From positions 1 to 6,197 of the forward strand of contig DQOT01000096.1 in the NCBI GenBank assembly GCA_015658495.1: a stretch of DNA of 6,197 nt, given 5' to 3'. Shown here piece by piece: positions 1-5,524 of this stretch. Below the pieces are notes generated by a model. The model worked only from the letters and a program-made list of their open reading frames with translations, did no database searches and had not been told where the DNA came from. The position numbers were made by a program, and so were the translations under genes. This DNA is from Fidelibacterota bacterium. Its GTDB lineage: Bacteria; Fidelibacterota; Marinisomatia; Marinisomatales; UBA1611. Position 1 is the first letter of the stretch; each line of letters begins with the position of its first letter.

Positions 1-138
1 ACACAAAAAACTAAAAAAGATAAAATGCGGGGATTTCCGGTCAATATCCCCTACTTTGACTTGGGTGGAGAAACAGTTTGGGGTGCCACAGCCATGATTC
101 TGGCTGAATTCAAATTGATCTTAAAGGATTTTTTATGA
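1..138 (+). CDS. NUDIX CoA pyrophosphatase, C-terminal end (5' truncated by window edge)
   Basis: Frame 1 is open from the first base to a TGA at 136-138, giving 45 residues. The piece VNIPYFDLGGETVWGATAMI matches the C-terminal part of the NudL/NUDT7-type NUDIX family. That family carries an aromatic residue, then a glycine pair, then the hallmark WGaTA followed by a hydrophobic helix. These enzymes cleave coenzyme A and acyl-CoAs into phosphopantetheine and 3',5'-ADP and so tune the CoA pool. The NUDIX box (GX5EX7REUXEEXGU) lies upstream of the window, so catalytic residues cannot be checked. The stop codon overlaps the ATG of the next gene (ATGA), which implies translational coupling. The family call rests on a short segment and is good but not certain. 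Confidence 0.72.
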   Translation, partial: TQKTKKDKMRGFPVNIPYFDLGGETVWGATAMILAEFKLILKDFL

Positions 139-386
139 GTCTGGGACAATGGCTGAATTCTTTATCCGCTGTGGATCATGGCATTTTACTTGTGATTTTC
201 CTCGTGGGCGTTTATTTCAGTTATACAACGTTGGAAGCCCTGATCGAATTTTATGATACAAAAAAGAAATACAGCAAATTCAGGGTACACTTCAGGGTCA
301 CCCCTGCGGCACTTATAATTTTAGGATTTATTTACAGCCTCCTCATTCACCAGATATTAAGGGCTATGTTCGACTTTATTCCCTGA
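135..386 (+). CDS. Small two-helix membrane protein, unknown function
   Basis: This is an 83-residue protein that I do not recognise. Two hydrophobic segments, about residues 16-34 and 57-77, flank a basic, polar loop containing DTKKKYSK and FRVHFR, so it is probably an inner-membrane hairpin. The start is well supported. AAAGGA at 123-128 sits 6 nt ahead of the ATG, and the ATG overlaps the TGA of the NUDIX gene, so the two are likely translated from one mRNA. That link could mean a shared role in CoA or acyl-CoA handling, but only gene order suggests it. Its stop codon is one base from the stop of the convergent reductase gene, which leaves no room for a terminator between them. Confidence 0.72.
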   Translation: MSLGQWLNSLSAVDHGILLVIFLVGVYFSYTTLEALIEFYDTKKKYSKFRVHFRVTPAALIILGFIYSLLIHQILRAMFDFIP

Positions 387-387
387 T

Positions 388-1239
388 CTACTTCTTTTTC
401 CGCCTCGCCAAAGCCATGGCTTTCCAGGCAAGGTTCGGCATTTTTTCAAGTGCATTGAATTGTCCCGCACCTTTCAGCCACTCACCACCATCCATGGTGA
501 CTACTTCTCCATTCATGTATCCGGATTCATCCGCCATGAGATAGGATGCCAAATTCGCTAACTCCTCATGCTCACCAAATCGTTTTAAAGGAACTCGTTC
601 CATCATTTTTTTCTCAATGTTGAGTCCCGGTGGCACCAATCGTTTCCAGGCGCCTTTTGTTGGAAATGGTCCCGGTGCGATGGCGTTGGTTCGGATCCCA
701 TATTTCGCCCACTCTACTGCCAGGGATCTCGTCATGGCCAAAACGCCGCCTTTCGCACAGGCAGATGGCACCACATACCCGGAACCGGTAAAGGCATAGG
801 TTGTGACAATATTCAAAATGACGCCACCATCAGATTCTTTCATGGCTTTCCCTGCAGCTTGTGTACAATTGAATGTTCCCACCAACACAATATCAATAAT
901 GGTTCGAAAGGCATTTTCAGAGAGGTTTTCTGTGGGAGAAATAAAATTCCCGGCGGCGTTATTGAGAAGTCCATCAATATTTCCGAATTTATCCACAGCC
1001 TTATTGACCATCTCGCCCACTTGATCCGAATGACGAATGTCTGTGGGTACCGTTAATATTTCCGCTCCCGTTTTATCATTGATCTCCTGGGCAGCACCGT
1101 CCAGTACCTCCTTTCTTCGGCTGGTAAGCACCAAATTTGCGCCCAGTTCACCAAATCGCATGGCCATGGATTTTCCTAACCCAGTGCCGCCACCGGTAAT
1201 GATAATTGTTTTATTTTTTAAAAGGTCACTTTTAAACAT
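388..1239 (-). CDS. 2,4-dienoyl-CoA reductase (NADPH), SDR family
   Basis: This 283-aa short-chain dehydrogenase/reductase reduces 2,4-dienoyl-CoA esters, allowing beta-oxidation of unsaturated fatty acids in the cytoplasm. The Rossmann glycine motif TGGGTGLG is at residues 15-22, and the basic pair R41-R42 after strand 2 fits NADPH preference. The segment NNAAGNFISPTE (93-104) is close to mammalian DECR1. So are the stretches around TGSGYVVPSACAK (151-163), NAIAPGP (185-191) and the C-terminal GQFNALEK (259-266). As in DECR1, the usual SDR YxxxK tyrosine is a serine (S159-x3-K163) and the working tyrosine lies 15 residues before the lysine (Y148). N98 corresponds to the DECR1 active-site asparagine. 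It is unrelated to the flavin/Fe-S FadH of E. coli; the Bacillus SDR called FadH/YkuF is the closer analogue. Length is normal, and the ATG is preceded by an A-rich leader without a clear Shine-Dalgarno. Confidence 0.94.
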   Translation of the reverse strand: MFKSDLLKNKTIIITGGGTGLGKSMAMRFGELGANLVLTSRRKEVLDGAAQEINDKTGAEILTVPTDIRHSDQVGEMVNKAVDKFGNIDGLLNNAAGNFISPTENLSENAFRTIIDIVLVGTFNCTQAAGKAMKESDGGVILNIVTTYAFTGSGYVVPSACAKGGVLAMTRSLAVEWAKYGIRTNAIAPGPFPTKGAWKRLVPPGLNIEKKMMERVPLKRFGEHEELANLASYLMADESGYMNGEVVTMDGGEWLKGAGQFNALEKMPNLAWKAMALARRKKK

Positions 1240-1257
1240 AAGTTTTTACTCTTGGTC

Positions 1258-1286
1258 TTGATACGGTTTGTCTCAACGGTTAAATT
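1258..1286 (+). promoter_or_regulatory. Possible promoter for the phoH gene in the 108-bp divergent region
   Basis: TTGATA (1258-1263) and TAAATT (1281-1286) are separated by 17 bp, in the only spacer between the divergent reductase and phoH genes. The match to sigma-70-type boxes is 5/6 and 4/6, which chance could produce in AT-rich DNA. It would give phoH a leader of about 55 nt. No convincing box was found for the reductase on the other strand. Confidence 0.25.
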
Positions 1287-1347
1287 CGATCTACCTGATG
1301 AAATCTTACATCATATCCTTTAAACCAATCAATAGCGAATCTGCCCC

Positions 1348-2667
1348 ATGTCACAAGACTTAACCAAGATATTTGTATTAGATACCAATGTGATCCTTCA
1401 TGATGCCACCTGTATTCACCATTTTGAAGATAATGAGGTGGTCATCCCCATATCCGTATTGGAAGAATTGGACCAATTCAAGCGCGGGAATGAACAAATT
1501 CATTTTAATGCACGGGATTTTCTCCGGAGTCTCGATGACCTTTCCACTGGATCTGATGACAGTGAATTGAATAAAGGCGATGGCAAGATTCGCGTGGTAG
1601 TGAACCATAATTGGCATCCTGATGTGGAAGCGTCTTTTCAGGATGATTGTCCGGACCATCGCATCATCAACTGTGCCTATAAACTTCATATTGATAATCC
1701 AAATCGGGAAATCATTCTTGTAACCAAAGACACGAACATGCGCTTGAAATCCAGGTCTTTGGGATTAAGCGCCGAAGATTATTCCAGAGATGCCATAGAA
1801 GACGTGAGCCAGGTTTACACAGGAAGCCGCCTGGTGGAAGACGTGGGTGGAGATGAGATTGATACCCTTTATGCCTCCTATGGTATTGACGTGGGTGATA
1901 TCAATTCTGTGATTGATCCTCTGCCAAATGAAAATTTTATTCTTCGTAATGGGCAGAAATCGATCCTGGCTACTTTTGATCCCTTCGAAAAAAAAGTGAT
2001 TCGCGTAGACAAGCCCATGGCTTATGGCATTAAGCCAAGGAATGCAGAACAGTCCTTCGCCCTTCATATGCTCATGGATAATCGCATCCAATTGGTCACT
2101 CTCTCCGGAAAAGCAGGGACTGGAAAAACATTGCTTGCCCTGGCAGCTGCCTTGGAATTGCGATCTGATTTTCGCCAAATCTTTTTGGCGCGACCCATTG
2201 TGCCTTTGAGCAATCGCGATCTTGGATTTCTCCCTGGAGATATCCAATCCAAACTGGATCCTTATATGCAACCACTGTTTGATAACCTGTCCGTGATCCG
2301 TCACCAATTCAAATCTAATGATAAACGATCCATTAAGATCAATGAAATGCTGGAACACGATAAATTATTGATCACACCCCTGGCATACATTCGGGGCCGG
2401 AGCCTTCAAAAAGCCTTTTTCATTGTGGATGAAGCCCAAAACCTGACACCCCATGAAGTGAAAACCGTGATCACACGTGCCGGCGAAGGGACGAAGGTTA
2501 TTTTCACCGGTGACATCTACCAGATTGATCATCCGTACCTGGATAAACGTTCCAATGGTCTCACCTATCTTATCAGCCGAATGAAGGGGCAGGAAGTTTT
2601 TGCCCACATTAATCTGGAAAAAGGTGAAAGGAGCGAACTGGCAGAGTTGGCCAGCAATTTATTATAG
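1348..2667 (+). CDS. phoH2: PhoH2-type protein: PIN ribonuclease domain fused to PhoH ATPase
   Basis: A 439-aa cytoplasmic protein joining an N-terminal PIN domain (about 7-150) to a C-terminal PhoH P-loop ATPase (about 225-439). The PIN acidic residues are visible: D12 in [12 protein letters not shown]39/E40 in VLEELD, D103 in PDHRII, and D128 in VTKDTNMR. The ATPase has Walker A GKAGTGKT (254-261), Walker [10 protein letters not shown] (357-365) and TGDIYQID (387-394), the superfamily-1-like third motif. Characterised PhoH2 proteins couple ATP-dependent RNA unwinding to RNA cleavage, so an RNA-processing role is expected; the substrate here is unknown. Full length with all key residues present. 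The start has no Shine-Dalgarno (CTGCCCC precedes ATG), but an in-frame stop at 1333-1335 and the immediate PIN motif fix it. The next gene begins 2 nt after the stop. Confidence 0.96.
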   Translation: MSQDLTKIFVLDTNVILHDATCIHHFEDNEVVIPISVLEELDQFKRGNEQIHFNARDFLRSLDDLSTGSDDSELNKGDGKIRVVVNHNWHPDVEASFQDDCPDHRIINCAYKLHIDNPNREIILVTKDTNMRLKSRSLGLSAEDYSRDAIEDVSQVYTGSRLVEDVGGDEIDTLYASYGIDVGDINSVIDPLPNENFILRNGQKSILATFDPFEKKVIRVDKPMAYGIKPRNAEQSFALHMLMDNRIQLVTLSGKAGTGKTLLALAAALELRSDFRQIFLARPIVPLSNRDLGFLPGDIQSKLDPYMQPLFDNLSVIRHQFKSNDKRSIKINEMLEHDKLLITPLAYIRGRSLQKAFFIVDEAQNLTPHEVKTVITRAGEGTKVIFTGDIYQIDHPYLDKRSNGLTYLISRMKGQEVFAHINLEKGERSELAELASNLL

Positions 2668-2669
2668 AT

Positions 2670-3116
2670 ATGAGTACTGGTTCATTTACATCGTTACAAT
2701 TTCATTTAGATTCAACAGGGAGAGAATCGCTCACAAAATTATCCCGATGGGCCAAAATTCTGGGAACCATCAATGTTGTATTGGGTGGTTTTAACGGAGC
2801 CTTTGCAATTCCATTACTATTTGGTGAACGCGGACTCACAGTTTTAGCCATTCCTTCAATGTTTTTCGCTGGAATTTTAATCTATATGGGATTACAACTC
2901 ACGGGCGCATCATCCAATCTGCGGTTTGCCCTGATGAATGAAAGTGATAAAGGTTTTGCAGATGCCATAGAAAAAATTCAGAAATTCTTTTTTCTTTCCG
3001 CTACACTTTATTTGGTTGGGATTTTCTTGCTATTCATAATGATGGGATTGGGAATGCTCTCTGGGACTGGGTTCCCAGATATAGCACCGGCGGATCCATC
3101 AGTGATTTCTATTTAA
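2670..3116 (+). CDS. DUF5362-like three-helix membrane protein
   Basis: A 148-residue protein starting 2 nt after the phoH stop, so almost certainly in the same transcript and probably translated by reinitiation, since it has no Shine-Dalgarno. A polar N-terminus of about 28 residues includes the amphipathic LTKLSRWAK. Hydrophobic segments follow at about 29-50, 56-76 and 105-130. The hydrophilic loop between the second and third (about 80-104) contains NESDKGFADAIEKIQKFF. This layout, with a tryptophan-containing entry helix and a loop helix feeding the last membrane segment, resembles DUF5362 proteins of Bacteroidota. That assignment is from memory of the family pattern, and function is unknown. 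Co-transcription with an RNA-processing ATPase does not by itself indicate a joint role. Confidence 0.83.
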   Translation: MSTGSFTSLQFHLDSTGRESLTKLSRWAKILGTINVVLGGFNGAFAIPLLFGERGLTVLAIPSMFFAGILIYMGLQLTGASSNLRFALMNESDKGFADAIEKIQKFFFLSATLYLVGIFLLFIMMGLGMLSGTGFPDIAPADPSVISI

Positions 3117-3121
3117 TTGTC

Positions 3122-3146
3122 ATTGCGAGGAACTATTCCTCGCAAT
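3122..3146. terminator. Perfect 11-bp hairpin between convergent genes (possible bidirectional terminator)
   Basis: ATTGCGAGGAA (3122-3132), loop CTA (3133-3135), TTCCTCGCAAT (3136-3146) form a perfect palindromic stem. It lies 6 nt after the DUF5362-like gene and 8 nt from the end of the convergent 109-aa gene. There is no strong T-tract on either strand, so classical rho-independent termination is uncertain. The leading TGTCATTGCGAGGA is also the start of a repeat seen in intergenic DNA of many bacteria, so it may be a trimmed REP-like element. Confidence 0.5.
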
Positions 3147-3153
3147 AGCATAA

Positions 3154-3483
3154 TCAATCCCCAAAGACTTCATCCACTTTTTCGCCCACTTTTTTCTCAA
3201 CAATCTTTTTAGTGGATTCTTTTACTTCTTCAAGAGATTCTGATGCAACATCCTTTACTTTTTCTACACTTTCTGAAACGGACTTTTTGAATTCATCCAT
3301 ATTCTGCGGGACTTCCTGATCTGTATAATTCAAATAAACCACATAGAGCACAAGTAATACGCCAATAGTAAAAACCAGTTTAATGATCTTTTTGATAAAT
3401 GCAAATACCAGGATAATGGCTAACACACCGGCGATGGCCAGGTAAACCTGGTTCGAAAAAATCGTATCTATTGTATTTTCCAT
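3154..3483 (-). CDS. Small membrane protein with two N-terminal helices and an amphipathic charged tail
   Basis: A 109-aa protein with no family I can name. Two hydrophobic helices (about 13-30 and 33-51) are separated by a short basic turn (KKIIK, 31-35). A Lys/Glu/Ser-rich tail follows (about 64-106), with valines spaced every three to four residues (for example SVEKVKDV and SLEEVKES). This should form a long amphipathic or coiled-coil helix, as in YtxH-like and apolipoprotein-like stress proteins. The tail could lie on the membrane surface or bind a partner. The gene is convergent with the phoH operon and divergent from the YidD-fusion gene across a 59-bp spacer, which may hold overlapping promoters. 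The start codon begins MENTID; no clear Shine-Dalgarno precedes it. Confidence 0.78.
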   Translation of the reverse strand: MENTIDTIFSNQVYLAIAGVLAIILVFAFIKKIIKLVFTIGVLLVLYVVYLNYTDQEVPQNMDEFKKSVSESVEKVKDVASESLEEVKESTKKIVEKKVGEKVDEVFGD

Positions 3484-3542
3484 GATTTGAATCTATAAAA
3501 GGTATGGGTTCATGATTAACTGAATTCTGATTAATTTTTGAA

Positions 3543-4241
3543 ATGAAAAGGGTTCTCTTATTACTGTCTCTTTCTTTCCTTTTTGGGCAATCAAAATATC
3601 CTGCTGATTCCCTGTTGGCATCATCAAATATTCCTATTATACATAAGATTGGACTCGTTCCCATCGCCGGATGGCAACGCATTTCATACAATACCAATTT
3701 ATTCAATTGCCAATTCTATCCAAGTTGCTCCAATTATGGTGCAGAAACAGTCAAGAAATTTGGTATCATTCGCGGTGGGGCCATGGCATCAGAACGGGTC
3801 ACCCGCTGCAATCCATTTGCATTTCATTATCACTTAAAATTGAGACGCCCCTTTCATGATTCCGACGGACGACTGATTGATCCGGTCCTTCAGAAACAGT
3901 TGCATAAAACTCAAAAGTCTCCTCTTTTGGCCGGAATGATGTCAGCCATTCTTCCCGGATCGGGACGGATCTATGCCGGCAGATTTTTAGATGGCATCAT
4001 GGGCATGTGGATGATGTATGTTGTGGGAAATTCGGCTTACCATGCCATTAAAAATAAACGTCCCATCTCCGGACCCCTTTTTGGAATCGCAGCAGGATTT
4101 GTGTATCTTGGTGAGGTATATGGCGGTTGGCGGGCTGCGAAATATTATCAAAATCCAGGACAGGGTACCGAAGGGACTCGAACCCTCGACCTCCGGCTTG
4201 ACAGGAAAAAGTCCTATATTTTACACTCCCGTAACTCTTAA
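3543..4241 (+). CDS. YidD-domain protein with signal-like N-terminus and C-terminal membrane module; 3' end altered
   Basis: The 232-aa frame has three parts. Residues 1-15 (MKRVLLLLSLSFLFG, then QS) look like a signal peptide. Residues about 37-100 carry the YidD pattern: C56, P60-S61-C62-S63, Y65, G74, G78, R85, R88, C89 and P91. Residues about 127-201 are a membrane module with ILPGSGRIYAG (136-146), a motif style shared by TM2/DUF5683-like small membrane domains, then hydrophobic helices to about 201. Classical YidD is about 80 aa, cytoplasmic-side, and assists YidC/Sec membrane insertion. A cleaved signal would place this one across the membrane, so its role may differ. Residues 208-221 are encoded by an antisense tRNA fragment and 222-232 by the DNA beyond it, so the native protein probably ended differently. 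No Shine-Dalgarno is seen; the start is chosen because it gives the signal-like N-terminus. Confidence 0.88.
   Translation: MKRVLLLLSLSFLFGQSKYPADSLLASSNIPIIHKIGLVPIAGWQRISYNTNLFNCQFYPSCSNYGAETVKKFGIIRGGAMASERVTRCNPFAFHYHLKLRRPFHDSDGRLIDPVLQKQLHKTQKSPLLAGMMSAILPGSGRIYAGRFLDGIMGMWMMYVVGNSAYHAIKNKRPISGPLFGIAAGFVYLGEVYGGWRAAKYYQNPGQGTEGTRTLDLRLDRKKSYILHSRNS
4164..4205 (-). pseudogene. 3' half of a tRNA (anticodon GTC, Asp-like): likely attachment-site remnant
   Basis: Read on the minus strand, this 42-nt piece gives loop CTGTCAA with anticodon GTC (4198-4204) and the 3' anticodon-stem strand GCCGG (4193-4197). A 5-nt variable loop AGGTC (4188-4192) follows. The T arm is GAGGG-TTCGAGT-CCCTT (4171-4187), with one G-T pair closing it. 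The 3' acceptor strand is CGGTACC (4164-4170). The 5' anticodon strand, D arm and 5' acceptor are missing: beyond 4205 the sequence is AAAAA instead of the expected pairing partner of GCCGG. No CCA is encoded and the next base gives C73, unusual for Asp, so this is not a working gene. tRNA 3' halves of this kind are the usual core of tyrosine-integrase attachment sites. Confidence 0.75.
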
Positions 4242-4390
4242 TATATAAAAAGATACAGGCAAATAGTTTTCCGAAAATAAAAAAGTCCGGTAAATAACAG
4301 GTGGTTGGGACAGTTAACAGCTAATAGTGGACGGAACGTGGTTTTTTGTTTGTTGATTTAGGTCAGCCTCATAACCTTATGGGTGGATAT

Positions 4391-4418
4391 TTGTGAAAAA
4401 TATTTTAACTTTTATGTA
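4391..4418 (+). promoter_or_regulatory. Possible promoter of the lipoprotein gene, in the 221-bp gene-free stretch 4242-4462
   Basis: TTGTGA (4391-4396) and TATGTA (4413-4418) are 16 bp apart and lie 45 nt upstream of the lipoprotein ATG. The match is moderate and the DNA is AT-rich, so chance is a real alternative. I see no gene or RNA in the rest of 4242-4462. It has short repeats of AAAAAGTCC at 4206-4214 and 4280-4288. Confidence 0.3.
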
Positions 4419-4450
4419 AGATTGAAGTCTATTAAAACAATTAGCAAAAA

Positions 4451-4456
4451 AAAGGA
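4451..4456 (+). promoter_or_regulatory. Shine-Dalgarno of the lipoprotein gene
   Basis: AAAGGA lies 6 nt before the ATG at 4463 and fixes this start, which also gives the signal peptide and lipobox directly. The same hexamer and spacing precede the 83-aa gene at 135, whereas phoH and the YidD-fusion have none. Confidence 0.6.
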
Positions 4457-4462
4457 ATAATA

Positions 4463-5401
4463 ATGAAAGCAGTATATTTTTTTCCTCTAGGAATTCTTCT
4501 ATTTATTACTGGATGTGAATCTTTATTTAATGATCGAGATGTTCAAAACCCTCCAGAATTTGAGTATCTAATACAAGATATAAGTGCAGAACTTGACCTG
4601 GACAATGAGCAACGAAATAGTGCTAGGTCTTCTCTCGAACGAGGTAGAGACTTTCATCCTGACCCAGCCGCTTTGTGGGAACTTGCGAAAAAATTACAGC
4701 AAATACTAACCCAAGAGCAGAAAGACTCACTCTTATCTAGGCACTTTTATATAGATGCGCAAATAATCTCGGAAGAGAATGATCATCATCATGGTAGGTT
4801 GGAGCATTTTAATCGAATGAATGATCGGATTATACTTTTGATGACAGAAGAGCAATTACCCATCTATCAAGAATTAATAGATACGAAAATGACTTTAATT
4901 AGTGATATTATTTCTAAATATCAAAATAAAGAGTTAGAACGTGAGAGCATGCGTTTTGAGATGATGAGTGTAATGGAATGGTTTAGAGCAGAGATGAAGA
5001 TTCTTTTAACAGAAGAGCAAGAAGAGATAATCACTATGGAAAGAGGAGAGAGAGATATTAGTTGGAGAAGAGGAAGAGGAGGATGGGGACGATTATCGCA
5101 AAACTCAGATGAAATAAAATTAGCTATGCAAAATGCGCTTGAGTTGACACCTAATCAAATTCGCACTTTAGAGCTAATAGGGAACACTGTAAAGACTGAG
5201 CTAGATGATCTTCGTAATACATACATTGAAGGAACTGGTGAAATTTCAGCGGAAGATTTTCGACTGGCAATAATTTTTATTATGGAAAATAGTATCGTTG
5301 ATCGTGAAGAGGTTTTTACTGAAGTACAGCAAGAAATTATTGAAATACATCGTGCTCTCACTCTCAGATTTATGAGACACATTCGTTGGGGACGAATATA
5401 A
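4463..5401 (+). CDS. Lipoprotein with six LTxxQ-like motifs (three tandem Spy/CpxP-like units)
   Basis: A 312-aa protein with a lipoprotein signal: a short hydrophobic stretch ending in the lipobox ITGC, with the lipidated cysteine at C18. The mature part is almost entirely charged helix. LTxxQ-like motifs occur at L46 (LDNEQ), L82 (LTQEQ), M127 (MTEEQ), L182 (LTEEQ), L228 (LTPNQ) and F285 (FTEVQ). Spy and CpxP, periplasmic chaperone/sensor proteins of about 140 aa, carry two such motifs per domain, so this could be three Spy-like domains in tandem, spaced by about 80-100 residues. Other marks are DHHHGRLEHF (107-116), a possible metal-binding patch, and an Arg/Gly/Trp stretch WRRGRGGWGR (201-210). 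A periplasmic or envelope-stress role is inferred. Codon use (AGA for Arg, ATA for Ile) differs from the left-block genes, suggesting transfer. A terminator follows 35 nt after the stop, so it is probably monocistronic. Confidence 0.85.
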   Translation: MKAVYFFPLGILLFITGCESLFNDRDVQNPPEFEYLIQDISAELDLDNEQRNSARSSLERGRDFHPDPAALWELAKKLQQILTQEQKDSLLSRHFYIDAQIISEENDHHHGRLEHFNRMNDRIILLMTEEQLPIYQELIDTKMTLISDIISKYQNKELERESMRFEMMSVMEWFRAEMKILLTEEQEEIITMERGERDISWRRGRGGWGRLSQNSDEIKLAMQNALELTPNQIRTLELIGNTVKTELDDLRNTYIEGTGEISAEDFRLAIIFIMENSIVDREEVFTEVQQEIIEIHRALTLRFMRHIRWGRI

Positions 5402-5436
5402 AATTTCATAAATTAATTTTAATTATATGACAGAAT

Positions 5437-5464
5437 ACCCTGCTTTTAGCGGGGTTTTTTGTTT
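5437..5464 (+). terminator. Rho-independent terminator after the lipoprotein gene
   Basis: ACCCTGC (5437-5443), loop TTTTA (5444-5448), GCGGGGT (5449-5455) form a 7-bp stem with one T-G pair. T residues continue to 5460, then GTTT. It sits 35 nt after the lipoprotein stop and isolates that gene from the next one. Confidence 0.82.
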
Positions 5465-5503
5465 GGGTGATGATAGGTAGATTTTAATATGTACAATGAG
5501 AAT

Positions 5504-5509
5504 TATAAT
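5504..5509 (+). promoter_or_regulatory. Possible -10 box for the 183-aa gene
   Basis: A perfect TATAAT lies 15 nt before the ATG at 5525, and the upstream terminator means this gene needs its own promoter. No good -35 box is found at 16-18 bp spacing (the region is ATTTTAA). The leader would be under 10 nt, so TACAAT at 5492-5497 is an alternative. Confidence 0.25.
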
Positions 5510-5524
5510 TAAGAAGATTACTTT

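Noticed and set aside
617..1261. Plus-strand open frames across the reductase gene
   Set aside because: They overlap a full-length SDR with all catalytic residues on the other strand and show no protein-like pattern.
1765..2358. Long minus-strand open frame (197 aa) inside phoH
   Set aside because: It is antisense to the conserved PhoH ATPase core, including Walker A, has no recognisable motif and no start signals; a shadow of the real gene.
1240..2667. PhoH2 toxin-antitoxin module with an upstream antitoxin
   Set aside because: Mycobacterial PhoH2 has a small antitoxin gene upstream, but the 108-bp spacer here has no open frame for one and the next gene upstream is divergent.
4164..4240. 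Functional tRNA-Asp gene
   Set aside because: The 5' anticodon strand, D arm and 5' acceptor are absent, and C73 and the lack of CCA do not fit a working Asp tRNA.
4018..4248. Plus-strand frame containing GLEPSTSGLTG
   Set aside because: That string is a familiar translation of antisense tRNA sequence and the frame lies within the YidD-fusion gene; not a protein.
5037..5095. Purine-rich tract as a regulatory or structural DNA element
   Set aside because: It is explained by consecutive Glu, Arg (AGA) and Gly codons of the lipoprotein.
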